Shown here piece after piece: positions 25,926 to 34,999 of a DNA stretch of 64,000 bases. The translations under genes were made by a program, and so were the position numbers. The first letter of the stretch is position 1, and every line of letters begins with the position of its first letter. This DNA is from G963665005 sp963665005 (GTDB lineage Bacteria; Bacillota; Clostridia; Christensenellales; SZUA-584), in the NCBI GenBank assembly GCA_963665005.2, contig CAXXTQ010000001.1:248001-312000 (forward strand), given 5' to 3'. The notes beneath the pieces were generated by a model. The model saw only the letters and a list, made by a program, of their open reading frames with translations, was not told where the DNA came from and made no database searches.

Positions 25926-26900
25926 CTAATCCTCTTCTTCGAAAGTCGGATCCCAGCCTTCAGCGTTGACCACGGGCAATTCAAATCCTGCCGCTTGCGA
26001 AAACGGTTTGAGTATCGTTTCTATCTCATCTTCGTTTATTTCCGGTCTTTTTGGTGCCTTAAACACAAACCATTCTTCCTCGTGCGATATAGTTTTGTTC
26101 GGCTTTACAATCTGAAGCGGAGAGAGCGATTCAATATCAATGCCCCAGTGAGCAGAATGTGTCTGCCAGCTTGAGCCCATATCTGAATATTTCGCCTTAC
26201 GCTCGTGATTATATGTCTTGACGAAACATTGTCCGTTATTGAAATATGCCATCCATCCGAGTTCATTGGGATAGCCTAGCTTAAACGGGCTGCCCGTGTT
26301 GTTTTCGTCATGGTCAACAACAATATACCTTTGTCCCCAATATACCCTCGGGTCATTCATACGCGAATACGGCCAGCTAACATAATATGTATTTGGCAGC
26401 AGCCCCGTGTTTCTCTGAACAACAGGTAATATCTCCCGGCCGTTCAACGAACCGATAAGCAGCGACCATACAGCCATCTCTATAGGCCAAGCGCCCTTAT
26501 TCGTCAGGCTGCTCTTGACTTTGATCGAGTCTTTCGTAAAACGAAGCTCCAACGTCTTAACAATGTGCGTCCATTCCTCTTCCTTCTGCTGCATGATAAT
26601 GCCGTCTTCCAACAGCTCATATTTCTCGAGAGGATAGCTGTCACACATGTAGCTTCTCGGAAAAGCTTCCGGACTATGCCATACTCTGTGGCCTCCGAAA
26701 AAATCATAGATGCTGCCGTCGGGAAGTTCTTCTTTTAGATCAACTTCGTCCGCAAACATATTTTTACCGCCGGGCAAAGATACATGCATGATTCTCGGGC
26801 CTATATCCAAAGTCACTATGGCTTCTAATTTGCCGTTGCTTAATTTGATTGCTTTGCCAAACGTCTTATAGCTTTCAATATTTTCAACTGTCGTTTTCAT
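25926..26900 (-). CDS. Galactose-mutarotase-like protein of unknown function
   Basis: 324 residues with the beta-rich look of the mutarotase superfamily: KLEAIVTLDIGPRIMHVSL at the N-terminus, FGGHRVWHSPEAFPRSY near residue 70 and TNKGAWPIEMAVWSL near 135. HRVWHSPE is a conserved feature of this family, which I cannot link to a named enzyme. It is directly after the AraA-like isomerase and before the DUF4432 gene, all with short spacers, so it probably prepares the same sugar. A catalytic Glu is not obvious by eye. No signal peptide is present, so it acts in the cytoplasm. Confidence 0.65.
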   Translation of the reverse strand: MKTTVENIESYKTFGKAIKLSNGKLEAIVTLDIGPRIMHVSLPGGKNMFADEVDLKEELPDGSIYDFFGGHRVWHSPEAFPRSYMCDSYPLEKYELLEDGIIMQQKEEEWTHIVKTLELRFTKDSIKVKSSLTNKGAWPIEMAVWSLLIGSLNGREILPVVQRNTGLLPNTYYVSWPYSRMNDPRVYWGQRYIVVDHDENNTGSPFKLGYPNELGWMAYFNNGQCFVKTYNHERKAKYSDMGSSWQTHSAHWGIDIESLSPLQIVKPNKTISHEEEWFVFKAPKRPEINEDEIETILKPFSQAAGFELPVVNAEGWDPTFEEED

Positions 26901-26911
26901 ATCTGTTCACC

Positions 26912-28306
26912 TCAGACTTCTACGTATTCTATGTCCATCATCTTACACAGCATCTTCCATCTCTTTGTCACATCGCCAAGGCTTATGACTTCATGATGTG
27001 TTCCGCCGTTCTCCAGCCATCCTTCTACACAATTCTCTATACCGCTGTACGGCTGCCAGAATATATACGGCATCTCGCAGCGTTTCATACCCGACTTTGG
27101 CAGTATGTCGCCCTTTGCTGCGACAAGTCGGAATTTATTTCCTTCCAATGCGACAAGCGAGGTCAGCGTGGCCGGTCCAAACTGCGGTGTAAATATCGGT
27201 GTAGGCGGGTTTTCCAAACCGCCTTCTCCAAGATAGCGATCAATCAGTTTTGGTTTCATATCTTTGCGGCATGTAGCCCAGTTGCCTTCGCCCGCATGAC
27301 AGAATATAATGGCATTCTTTTCAAAATCCATCGTATACATTTCCGTGAAGTTTGCGTCATTGTTACCAAGCACATGCGCCGCCGCCACCATACTTGCGCA
27401 CATCGCGTCGCCCTCGGCCGCATATCCGTAGCCTTCCGCTAACAAATTTGACGCTGCATACAGCGGCAGCTGCCGGAATCTGCCGTCATCAGCAAACTGA
27501 TCAAAGTGCGCCGTGACTGCATCGTATTCTTTATCTGCAAGAAACTTTTTAAATCCCAGATATGTTTTTACCGCAATTGCGTGAGATTCATATGAAAGTT
27601 TTGGATCAATATCAAATATCGTTTTATCCTTGTCAATCTGTGTATCTATCTCCCCTTTTGTCACAGTTTCCATTCGTGAATATATGCTGCCTATTGTGTC
27701 ATGGCAGAATTCCGGGCCTATCTTGCCCAAAAATGCCATATCGTCTGTAAGTATATCGCCCATGCCGCACATACGCGAGAATATGCCGGTGCGCATATTC
27801 CGTAGCTTCGTGCGTGTCTGGCAAGCCTTGCCAAAGTCCACAGCAAAATCTACAAACCGCTGCTCATGCCGATTTCCGGCAAAGAACTGGCAAGCAATCC
27901 CCGAGCGAACGATTGCATTCGCATTATCCTGCGCTCCGTGTATGCCCTGGTTTACTGTTAAATCAAGCTCTTGCCACTCGTCTTCCACAACCTGGTCAGG
28001 CTGTACAACGGCAAGCGCTATTGGAACTCGGTTATCCTGCAGCGCGCGCACCAAATACGCGCCCTGAGAATATGCAAGCAGAACTATCAATATACCGTCA
28101 ACATCCGCCGCGTTATACTCTTTTACTATCTTCTCAATTGAGCTTCTGTTAAGTCCGGGGCCCGAGAATAAAACATCAACAGCTGGAGAAAGTTTTTCAA
28201 CAATCTCATGCGCATATTTTGTCTGTCTTTCGATAATGCCGGGGAAAACATCTTCATACCCTTCGGTCATCAGTCCAAGCAATCCGATTTTTGGCTTTCT
28301 CAACAT
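26912..28306 (-). CDS. L-arabinose isomerase-family protein
   Basis: 464 residues related to AraA. Candidate Mn2+ ligands are the Glu in YAAEGDAMC, the Glu in FTEMYTMDF, the His in IIFCHAGEGN and the paired His in NGGTHHEVIS. The order and spacing match the Glu/Glu/His/His set of L-arabinose isomerase, although the rest is diverged and slightly shorter (E. coli AraA has 500 residues). It should convert an aldose to a ketose that the FGGY kinase encoded just upstream (28326-29822) can phosphorylate. AAAGGAG precedes the ATG at 28306; the longer possible start overlaps the kinase. The substrate is unlikely to be plain L-arabinose, because no AraD-type epimerase is present. Confidence 0.8.
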   Translation of the reverse strand: MLRKPKIGLLGLMTEGYEDVFPGIIERQTKYAHEIVEKLSPAVDVLFSGPGLNRSSIEKIVKEYNAADVDGILIVLLAYSQGAYLVRALQDNRVPIALAVVQPDQVVEDEWQELDLTVNQGIHGAQDNANAIVRSGIACQFFAGNRHEQRFVDFAVDFGKACQTRTKLRNMRTGIFSRMCGMGDILTDDMAFLGKIGPEFCHDTIGSIYSRMETVTKGEIDTQIDKDKTIFDIDPKLSYESHAIAVKTYLGFKKFLADKEYDAVTAHFDQFADDGRFRQLPLYAASNLLAEGYGYAAEGDAMCASMVAAAHVLGNNDANFTEMYTMDFEKNAIIFCHAGEGNWATCRKDMKPKLIDRYLGEGGLENPPTPIFTPQFGPATLTSLVALEGNKFRLVAAKGDILPKSGMKRCEMPYIFWQPYSGIENCVEGWLENGGTHHEVISLGDVTKRWKMLCKMMDIEYVEV

Positions 28307-28325
28307 GTTCCGCTCTCCTTTGCAA

Positions 28326-29822
28326 TTAAAATAAATCCTTAAAGCACTCGTACATCTTTTTAAAGTCCGCGTACCCTTTTTCATATAATTCCACATTTTG
28401 TTTATCCGGATCTATACGCTGCTTTTCTTTTATATTGGCGACTGCCGCCTCTATACTGTCATATATACCGCAAGCAACACCGCCCAACATAGCCGCGCCC
28501 AGCGATGCGGACTCTTCATTGTTCATAATCATAATTGCCTTATTACATATATCCGCTTTTATCTGATTCCATATTATGCTTTTTGAGCCGCCGCCTAGTG
28601 AATATATTAAAGAAGGCGAGACCCCGAACACTTCAAGCGCTTCAATGTTTTCTTTGAGCATATATGCAACGCTCTCCATAATAGCGCGAATGAAGCATTC
28701 CCGGCTTGTATGCAGACCGACACCAAAGAATACACCTTTGGTATTCGAATCCAGCTTTGGTATCTGCATTCCTGTAAAATGCGGAAACAGTGTCAGCCCA
28801 TTTGATAATACAGGTGCTTTAGCTGCAAGTTCACCCATGATATCAAATGCGTTTGCGCCGTGCTCATCTACAATATCTTTACAAAACTCGTCTCTGAACC
28901 ATTTAAGTATGATTCCCGCCGTTTGACTGACATTAATCAATAAATATTTATCCGGAACAGCATGCGCATAAACTGTGACTGGTGTCCATTTTTCAAGGCT
29001 GGACAAACTGCATGTCGCCGCTGTTACCAATGCTGTCCCTGTCGTTTCTGTCACTATGCCATCGGATATGTTGCCGGCACCGATCGCTGAAGCGACTTGA
29101 TCCATGGCACCGGTAGATACCAGCGTGTCCTTTGAAAGGCCAAGCTGCTGCGCCGCGCTGTTTGAAAGATTACCAACAAGTGTTCCGCAGGGTATTACCT
29201 CGGGTATTTTATCCGCGTCGATTTCGCAATATTCTAATATCTGCTCCCAAGGCTTTCCTTCTCGGATATCAAAATAACCTGTAGAACACGACACCGCCGG
29301 ATTTGTTACAAAAAGCCCTGTGAGTTTCGCAATTAAATAGTCTTCAAGCAACAACATCTTATATGTTTTTTTATATATATCCGGTTTGTTACTCTTAAGC
29401 CATAATACTTTTGCAACAGGCCATATCGGCGAAATCTCCGGACAGCCCGTATGAGCATAAAATTTCTGCGTTGAAAACTTTTGCCCGATTAACTCCGCTT
29501 CTTTTCCCGCTCGTGAATCGAGCCATACTATCGCGTTATGCAGCGCATTCCCTTGCTCGTCAACCGGTATTATCGTTTCTCCCTGTGTTGTACAAGTGAT
29601 GCAGGCAATGTCCTTTTTATCGATTGCCGAACCACTGATAATCTGACGAATGCAGTCGACGGCAGATGACCAGTAGACATCAGGATTAAGCTCAACTATT
29701 CCCTCTTGCGGCGTATATAATGTATACTCTTTAACAACAGAATTAAGTGTACGCAAATCCTGCGAATACAACCCCGCTTTTACTGCTGTTGTCCCTATAT
29801 CAAGTGTAAGAAGTAGCTTCAT
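28326..29822 (-). CDS. FGGY family carbohydrate kinase
   Basis: 498 residues, the usual length of xylulokinase and L-fuculokinase. LTLDIGTTAVKAGLYS is the N-terminal phosphate-binding motif, AIVWLDSRAGKEAE is the sugar-contact segment, GAMDQVASAIGAGN marks the start of the second domain, and SLGGGSKSIIWNQIKADI is the adenosine motif near the C-terminus. FGGY kinases phosphorylate ketoses, aldonates or polyols with ATP in the cytoplasm. It lies between a YjbQ gene and the AraA-like isomerase, giving an isomerase-kinase pair. It is the only FGGY kinase in the window, so it may also serve the sugar imported by region 1, whose operon has isomerases but no kinase. Confidence 0.88.
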   Translation of the reverse strand: MKLLLTLDIGTTAVKAGLYSQDLRTLNSVVKEYTLYTPQEGIVELNPDVYWSSAVDCIRQIISGSAIDKKDIACITCTTQGETIIPVDEQGNALHNAIVWLDSRAGKEAELIGQKFSTQKFYAHTGCPEISPIWPVAKVLWLKSNKPDIYKKTYKMLLLEDYLIAKLTGLFVTNPAVSCSTGYFDIREGKPWEQILEYCEIDADKIPEVIPCGTLVGNLSNSAAQQLGLSKDTLVSTGAMDQVASAIGAGNISDGIVTETTGTALVTAATCSLSSLEKWTPVTVYAHAVPDKYLLINVSQTAGIILKWFRDEFCKDIVDEHGANAFDIMGELAAKAPVLSNGLTLFPHFTGMQIPKLDSNTKGVFFGVGLHTSRECFIRAIMESVAYMLKENIEALEVFGVSPSLIYSLGGGSKSIIWNQIKADICNKAIMIMNNEESASLGAAMLGGVACGIYDSIEAAVANIKEKQRIDPDKQNVELYEKGYADFKKMYECFKDLF

Positions 29823-29906
29823 CCTTAATACCTCTTATATCAGGTTCTTTTTTAACTATAATCGAATTATATTTCTTTTCAGTGAAAATCATCTTAAGTT
29901 TCTAAA

Positions 29907-30401
29907 TTATTCGCCAATAACCGTTATTCTTACTATTCTTTGCCTTGCTCGCACTTGATCAAAATCTGCAAAATAAATTCTGCCGAATTCGCCGAGCTGA
30001 AGCTCTCCGTTTTCAATCGGAATGGTTACCGACCGCCCTAACATAACCGACCGTAGATGCGCATCTGTATTCAAACTCCAAAACGCTTCCTCACCCCGTT
30101 CTTCATCGGCGATTTTTATGTGCAGCGGGCCGGGATGCAGATATTGCCCCTCAGTGTTGCATTTAGGGAATATCTTTTCCAGACCATTCACCATATCCTG
30201 CAATATAAACTGCGTTCCAAGATAATTAACATCGTCCGATTGTTCCTGTATTAAAACACTGCAAGTCGTATGCTGTGAATATACCGTTAAAATGCCGTTT
30301 TTGATATTCGACTTCTTATGGATTTGTATTGTATTGTCAGTTACATCATCAAAAGTCGGCCGTCTGTCTGATTGGATTGTGAAGTGCTCGTGATAAAACA
30401 T
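29907..30401 (-). CDS. YjbQ family protein (UPF0047), copy 1
   Basis: A 164-residue protein of the YjbQ family. Conserved pieces are VYSQHTTCSVLIQEQSD, HPGPLHIKI and LNTDAHLRSVMLG, and the His residues of HTT and HPG are the family's likely active-site ligands. YjbQ has been described as a secondary thiamine-phosphate synthase, but its real role is unclear. The start at 30401 has GGAGG five bases upstream. It is the first gene after the strong promoter at 30528-30556, so it leads the lower part of region 2, while a second copy lies 300 bp upstream. The link between YjbQ and sugar use has no accepted explanation. Confidence 0.85.
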   Translation of the reverse strand: MFYHEHFTIQSDRRPTFDDVTDNTIQIHKKSNIKNGILTVYSQHTTCSVLIQEQSDDVNYLGTQFILQDMVNGLEKIFPKCNTEGQYLHPGPLHIKIADEERGEEAFWSLNTDAHLRSVMLGRSVTIPIENGELQLGEFGRIYFADFDQVRARQRIVRITVIGE

Positions 30402-30459
30402 AAACCCCTCCAAATAGATTATAATTTATTTATTTCTGCTATACGTTGCTATTACATGA

Positions 30460-30491
30460 ATAATGATCACTTTTATTTTATCGATCATTAT
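30460..30491. promoter_or_regulatory. Operator-like dyad in the leader of the lower region 2 operon
   Basis: ATAATGATC (30460-30468) and GATCATTAT (30483-30491) are perfect inverted arms with a 14-base spacer, 37-68 bases downstream of the -10 box. It could be a repressor site or an mRNA hairpin; the right arm contains the CGATCAT motif that recurs in other control regions of the window. Confidence 0.5.
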
Positions 30492-30527
30492 GCTTATATT
30501 ATCGAAAGTAATACTCTTAATATATGT

Positions 30528-30556
30528 ATTATAATGCGCATTTCAATCATTGTCAA
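30528..30556 (-). promoter_or_regulatory. Consensus sigma-A promoter for yjbQ-1 and downstream genes
   Basis: On the minus strand TTGACA (30556-30551) and TATAAT (30533-30528) match the consensus exactly, with a 17-base spacer. The leader to the start codon at 30401 would be about 120 bases. Confidence 0.75.
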
Positions 30557-30705
30557 GTCTAATTTGATTTATTGATTCATTATTTGTCAATTATTTTGAC
30601 TGTTTTTTATATTTTGCTGCATATTCACCCATACCCCACTATACAAATATCTGCAATTTGGTTTGAAAATCAATCAGCATAGGTAACTCAAATAATATAA
30701 TTTAC

Positions 30706-31203
30706 TCATTCACCTATAATTTGCACTTGTATCTGGCGTTCTCGTTCGCGTGTTGTATCGAGGTCAACAAAATAGATATGCCCAAACTCGCCTAAATCAA
30801 GTTCGCCATCCATAATAACAACTGTCTCACTTCTGCCAAGAAATACCGAGCGCAAATGACCGTCTGTGTTAAGAGTATACGGCTTATCCTCGCCTACAGT
30901 GCCGGCAAACTCTGTGGCCTTTGGCCCCGGATGCATATATTGTCCTTCAACACGGCAAGTCGGAATAATCTTTTCCAAAACATCGCACAGGTCATGTTGC
31001 ATATATTCTAAACCCGTATACGTTTTATCCATTGAATCTTCCTGTATCATCACAGAACATGTTGTATGATGAGTATATACCACACATATACCATCTTCTA
31101 CATTAGCATGTTTAACAATATCCCTAATCTGCTCCGTTATTTTATGAAACGACGGCCGCACTGCAACTGACTTTACCACAATTGTTTCTCTGAATACTTT
31201 CAT
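30706..31203 (-). CDS. YjbQ family protein (UPF0047), copy 2
   Basis: 165 residues with the same landmarks as copy 1: VYTHHTTCSVMIQED, HPGPKATEF, NTDGHLRSVFLGRSE. By eye the two are clearly homologous but well diverged, so the duplication is old. The ATG at 31203 overlaps the stop of the triosephosphate-isomerase-like gene by four bases (ATGA), which ties their translation together. The role is unknown; the family fold binds metal through conserved His residues, and this copy keeps them. Confidence 0.85.
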   Translation of the reverse strand: MKVFRETIVVKSVAVRPSFHKITEQIRDIVKHANVEDGICVVYTHHTTCSVMIQEDSMDKTYTGLEYMQHDLCDVLEKIIPTCRVEGQYMHPGPKATEFAGTVGEDKPYTLNTDGHLRSVFLGRSETVVIMDGELDLGEFGHIYFVDLDTTRERERQIQVQIIGE

Positions 31204-31919
31204 ATTTTGCTCCCAAAATTTTTTAGTTTTTGTATATCATCATAGGCTTTTCTAACATTCCGCACCATCTCATCAATCATAGCAATCGGGTCTTTTGCAT
31301 TAACAATACCGGAAGCCGCACCGGCGCCATCTGCTCCTGCCATAATAACCTCATAAACCTGTTTCCCAGTCGTAATGCCTGCAGCTTGTTCCACAAATAT
31401 ATCAGGATAGACATCTTTAACGGCTTTTATAGACGCAAGCACAAAATCCGCATCACTCGTGGCGCCCGTTCCGATAAGCTCAGTTGGTTCAGGATTAATA
31501 ATGTCGGGATGTAAATGTGCAACGGCGCGCGTTTCAGCTATCGAATCAGCACACACAAAAGTAAATAGTTCCAACTCATTTGCACGTCTGATTGTCTCGC
31601 TGATAGCGGCAAGACTCAGCGGCCGCTCACAATGATTAATCATGACACCTTTCGCGCCTGCTGCTTTTATTGCTTCGGGCAGTATATCCGCAACACCTCT
31701 TCCAGGGCGTAAAATATCCATATGCGGCGCAACAATGATAATTCTTGACGTGTTTTCTGCTACCCTTCGAATCTCTGTATATGGCGTTATAAAAAGCGTA
31801 TCAATTTCGTATTTAATGGCCGCCGCATCAGCAGCTTTGGCCAATTCCAACACTTTATCTCCGAAAATGTAGTTTTTTACCCCCGCTTCAAAAAAAGGTG
31901 GCTTTGGCAATAACTTCAT
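31200..31919 (-). CDS. Triosephosphate isomerase-family protein, archaeal type
   Basis: 239 residues, close to the short archaeal type and not the 250-residue bacterial glycolytic enzyme. The catalytic set can be seen as Lys in GVKNYIFG (near residue 16), His in MINHCERP (near 93) and Glu in NPEPTELIGTG (near 145). GITTGKQVYEVIMAGADGAG forms the phosphate loop. Homologues of this type serve in erythritol/erythrulose breakdown (EryH, LerI) as tetrulose-phosphate isomerases, so this one may act on a triose or tetrose phosphate made from the imported sugar. GGAGG lies before the ATG at 31919; a longer frame to 32003 has no such site and adds a Cys-rich stretch. Confidence 0.8.
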   Translation of the reverse strand: MKLLPKPPFFEAGVKNYIFGDKVLELAKAADAAAIKYEIDTLFITPYTEIRRVAENTSRIIIVAPHMDILRPGRGVADILPEAIKAAGAKGVMINHCERPLSLAAISETIRRANELELFTFVCADSIAETRAVAHLHPDIINPEPTELIGTGATSDADFVLASIKAVKDVYPDIFVEQAAGITTGKQVYEVIMAGADGAGAASGIVNAKDPIAMIDEMVRNVRKAYDDIQKLKNFGSKI

Positions 31920-32150
31920 TTGTATTCCTCCAAGTTGTTTACAACAGCTAATATTACACGCGGTAAAAATGGCAAACTTCAAGCGGCTTATTACAAAATT
32001 CATGATAATACGGGCTTTTAGCTATGTCGATTCTTCAAACCGCCCAATCGTTCTTTTTTTAGCAAAAAGCACGTACTCTGATAAACTAAAACTGGGTAAC
32101 ATGAACAATACGCAATTACATAACCTGCTCATTTTTTAATATTTCAAAAC

Positions 32151-33125
32151 TTATCTGTAATCAATTACAGTTCCCATCATGGACATGGGATCATCTCTCA
32201 ATTTATCGAAAACAGATTCAGAGTCTTCAAATTTTACAACTTTCGTAATCAATGGTTTTATTTTTATAACACCTTTTTGCATCAGGCGGATAATACATTC
32301 TAAATCCTCCACCGTAAAATGTGTATTGTGCAATACGGAAAGCTCTTTTGCTTCAGCTTCATTGAAATTATACTTAACATCCTGCCGCCCCGCGCAAAGA
32401 ACGACACGAGATCTAAACCCAAGCACTTTTGATGCGCTCTCTGCACCCTCTCGATCGTTGACACCTGTTCCAAATACAAATTCCATCACCGGATCTGCTC
32501 CGGTCATCTCAAACACTATCGAATATGGGCCTCTGGCCTCAAGCGCTTCTCTTCCTTCTTGTGTTGATGTGTTATATATATAATCAGCACCAAGTTTCTT
32601 CGCATATTCCAGCCTGTCTTCATTTATATCGGCAATGCTGACTTCGGCGCCGTGCGCAAGTGCTCCCTGCATTCCAAACAGTCCAATAAGGCCTGCTCCC
32701 ATAATCAGCACTTTGTCCATCGGAGTAACGCTGCCGCGCACCGCTACATGAAATCCAACTCCGCACATTCCAAGCAGCGCCGCTTCCTCAAGGTCAAAGC
32801 CGTCGGGAATTTTCACAACGATATCATCTTCCTTTACCAGATGGTATTCACAATGTCCCGGAGTCGTTCCGGCATAAATATAATCTCCTATTTTAAACTT
32901 AGTAACGTTTTTACCGACATCAATGACTTGGCCAACCGACTGATAACTGAAATAATCAGGATAGGAACCAGACCAGTATGTACCGCCTACCAGTACATTT
33001 CGTTCCGTTCCGTTTGAAATACCTGAATATATATTTTTGATCAACATAGAATCATCCATACATACCGGCATATCAAGCTCACAAATTTTTATAACACCTT
33101 TTGCTACGTTCCGCAGACCTTTCAT
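32151..33125 (-). CDS. Medium-chain dehydrogenase without the structural zinc lobe
   Basis: 324 residues of the MDR superfamily. The N-terminus is shortened, with SGISNGTERNV in place of the usual CGxCGTD, so catalytic zinc binding is uncertain; the four-cysteine structural lobe is also absent. The NAD(P) motif is GAGLIGLFGMQ near residue 145, and GHCEYHLVKEDD marks the catalytic-domain end. Related proteins are sugar and inosamine dehydrogenases and reductases. AGGAGG-like TATGGAGG precedes the ATG. It sits between the SDR gene and the triosephosphate-isomerase-like gene. Together they could remove or add hydrogen at two positions of the same sugar. Confidence 0.75.
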   Translation of the reverse strand: MKGLRNVAKGVIKICELDMPVCMDDSMLIKNIYSGISNGTERNVLVGGTYWSGSYPDYFSYQSVGQVIDVGKNVTKFKIGDYIYAGTTPGHCEYHLVKEDDIVVKIPDGFDLEEAALLGMCGVGFHVAVRGSVTPMDKVLIMGAGLIGLFGMQGALAHGAEVSIADINEDRLEYAKKLGADYIYNTSTQEGREALEARGPYSIVFEMTGADPVMEFVFGTGVNDREGAESASKVLGFRSRVVLCAGRQDVKYNFNEAEAKELSVLHNTHFTVEDLECIIRLMQKGVIKIKPLITKVVKFEDSESVFDKLRDDPMSMMGTVIDYR

Positions 33126-33191
33126 GTTTTTGCCTCCATATTATAATAATTCTTATACCTTTTTAGACCGACTTTATCATTTTACCAAACA

Positions 33192-33983
33192 TTATATGTG
33201 CCGGATAATTCCGCCGTCTATACGTATTGATCCGCCCGTCGCTGCGCTTGCAAGCGGAGAACAATAAAATGTTACCGCATTGGCTATCTCTTCAATATCA
33301 AGGAATCTCTCCGCCAAAGAAGACGGCTCTTCTTCTCTAAAGAATTCTGCGACCTGCTCTTCTACTGTCTTGCCCGATTCTTTTGCAAGTTTTGTCTGGC
33401 TCGCTTGTTCGCCCGGTGTCCATGTCGGTCCCGGCAGCAAGCTGTTTACTGTAACATTTTTTCCGCGGGCAGCTTCTGCAAGCCCTCTGGAAAGCGCGAC
33501 AACCGCAGTTTTCGCAACCGAATAATGAATAAAATCGGGCAGCGGCTTCATAGCGACTTCGCTGGATATATTTACAATTCTTCCGTAATTCCTCTTAATC
33601 ATTTTAGGAAAACATGCACGCAATGTGCGAACAGCTCCATAGAAATTCAGGTCCATCATCCGTTTCCAGTCGTCATCTGTAATATTCTCAAACTCACAAG
33701 GCTGCCAATAACCAACATTATTGACGATGATGTCGAGTTCACCTATTTTATATATCTCATCCATCATATTGTTGATACTGTCTGTATTTGTAACATCTGC
33801 AACCATAAAGTCTAAAACTCCCAGTGCCGAGAGCTCATCGCGTACACTATCTATTTCTTCTTGAGAAAAGCTGTTGATTACAACGCGCACACCTTCTTTT
33901 AGCAATGCTTTTGCAATACCCTTTCCAATTCCGGAAGTAGATCCAGTAACAAGAGCCAATTGCCCCTCCATTTTTAAATTCAT
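33192..33983 (-). CDS. Short-chain dehydrogenase/reductase (SDR)
   Basis: A 263-residue classical SDR. The cofactor loop is TGSTSGIGKGIAKAL near residue 15, NNVGYW near 90 is the NNAG-type motif, and the catalytic set is the Ser in NISSEVAM, with YSVAKTA giving Tyr and Lys. An insert near 200-235 is Glu/Lys-rich (EEQVAEFFREEEPSS). It should oxidise or reduce a hydroxyl or keto group with NAD(P). The second of two adjacent ATGs is used because GGAGG then lies six bases upstream. It precedes the MDR gene in the same operon. Confidence 0.85.
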   Translation of the reverse strand: MNLKMEGQLALVTGSTSGIGKGIAKALLKEGVRVVINSFSQEEIDSVRDELSALGVLDFMVADVTNTDSINNMMDEIYKIGELDIIVNNVGYWQPCEFENITDDDWKRMMDLNFYGAVRTLRACFPKMIKRNYGRIVNISSEVAMKPLPDFIHYSVAKTAVVALSRGLAEAARGKNVTVNSLLPGPTWTPGEQASQTKLAKESGKTVEEQVAEFFREEEPSSLAERFLDIEEIANAVTFYCSPLASAATGGSIRIDGGIIRHI

Positions 33984-34075
33984 CATAAACCTCCTAAACC
34001 CGCATATAATCGGTAAAAACCATTATGGGGCTTATCATATATTTAGATCAGCCCCGCGCCGATGGCTTAATATGT

Positions 34076-34960
34076 TTAATAGTTTTTGCCTAAGTCTTTG
34101 GACAACTCCCACCGCTCGCCGTTCGGCCCGCGGAAAAGCGCCCACTGCATATCGTTGCCCTCTCCAATGTCAGGAGAAATACCGGGAGTTGTGTTCTCCC
34201 ACTCAACGTTATATTGTGAACGAATATAGTCAATTGCTTCCTGCATATCGCCCGAAACTTCCATGCCAAAATGGTTCATATTCATACGGGCAGGATACGG
34301 TATCATTTCAGATATCACCGGATGAACTACAGACTGAATAACCTCCATAATTACATTGCTTTGTTTAAAGAAAGCAATACGATAGTGAGTACCGTAATTC
34401 GGATCAACTTCTTCAAACATATGATCAAGTTCAAAGCCAAGTACGTTACAATAGAACTCAATGCTCTTCTCAAGATCAGCTGTAAAATAACCGATATGTG
34501 CAAGCCCTTGGAAATAAGGATTGTCCGTTTTTGTATGAATCTGCGGCAGAGGGCTTCCGGGCATGAACTGGAACATCTCCAAACGTTCCCCGCCCGGTCC
34601 ATGCCAAAACAATGCCTTGTATTCCGGGGTGTCTTCTATTTCGCCTTCCCACTCTATTCCGAACTCTTTTTCTAATTTTTCTTTTGTAGCTATAAGATCT
34701 CCAACCGCCAGGCAGAGATGATTCATGTCTTTCTTCGCCCATTCACACGCCTCTTTATTCCAGGAAACCGGCTCTAAAAGCTCTAATACCAAAGTATCAA
34801 GTTTCATAAACGCTAGTTTTATATGGTCATCACCTTCGAGCTCGCCGCATTGAAATAGGAATTCAAATCCCATAACATCTTTATAATACGAAATAGATTC
34901 TTCAATATTTTGGCACAGAACGCCGTAATGATGCCATCCCTTAAATATCTTTTTTCCCAT
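34076..34960 (-). CDS. VOC (glyoxalase-fold) protein with two modules, copy 2
   Basis: 294 residues made of two VOC modules: residues 5-130 (HHYGVLCQNIEESISYY, GPGGERLEMFQ) and 145-290 (AHIGYFTADLEKSIEFY, FRGPNGERWEL). His-Glu pairs at these positions are the normal metal ligands of VOC enzymes, which catalyse isomerisation, epimerisation or ring cleavage. It is very similar to the neighbouring gene (35000-35878), and the two are clearly a tandem duplication. The ATG at 34960 has GGAGG nine bases upstream. The substrate is unknown; co-occurrence with an SDR and an MDR in one operon suggests a dicarbonyl or keto-sugar intermediate. Confidence 0.85.
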   Translation of the reverse strand: MGKKIFKGWHHYGVLCQNIEESISYYKDVMGFEFLFQCGELEGDDHIKLAFMKLDTLVLELLEPVSWNKEACEWAKKDMNHLCLAVGDLIATKEKLEKEFGIEWEGEIEDTPEYKALFWHGPGGERLEMFQFMPGSPLPQIHTKTDNPYFQGLAHIGYFTADLEKSIEFYCNVLGFELDHMFEEVDPNYGTHYRIAFFKQSNVIMEVIQSVVHPVISEMIPYPARMNMNHFGMEVSGDMQEAIDYIRSQYNVEWENTTPGISPDIGEGNDMQWALFRGPNGERWELSKDLGKNY

Positions 34961-34999
34961 AATATAAACCTCCAAAAGTTGGTATAAATATACCTTATA

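Larger units (their letters stand above)
30402..30705. other. Intergenic control region between the two YjbQ genes
   Basis: The 304-bp AT-rich gap holds the promoter (30528-30556) and dyad (30460-30491) described separately. Nothing resembling an additional gene is present. Confidence 0.6.

Noticed and set aside
30372..30575. A 67-codon plus-strand frame between the YjbQ genes
   Set aside because: It overlaps the start of yjbQ-1 and the promoter on the other strand, and has no ribosome site.
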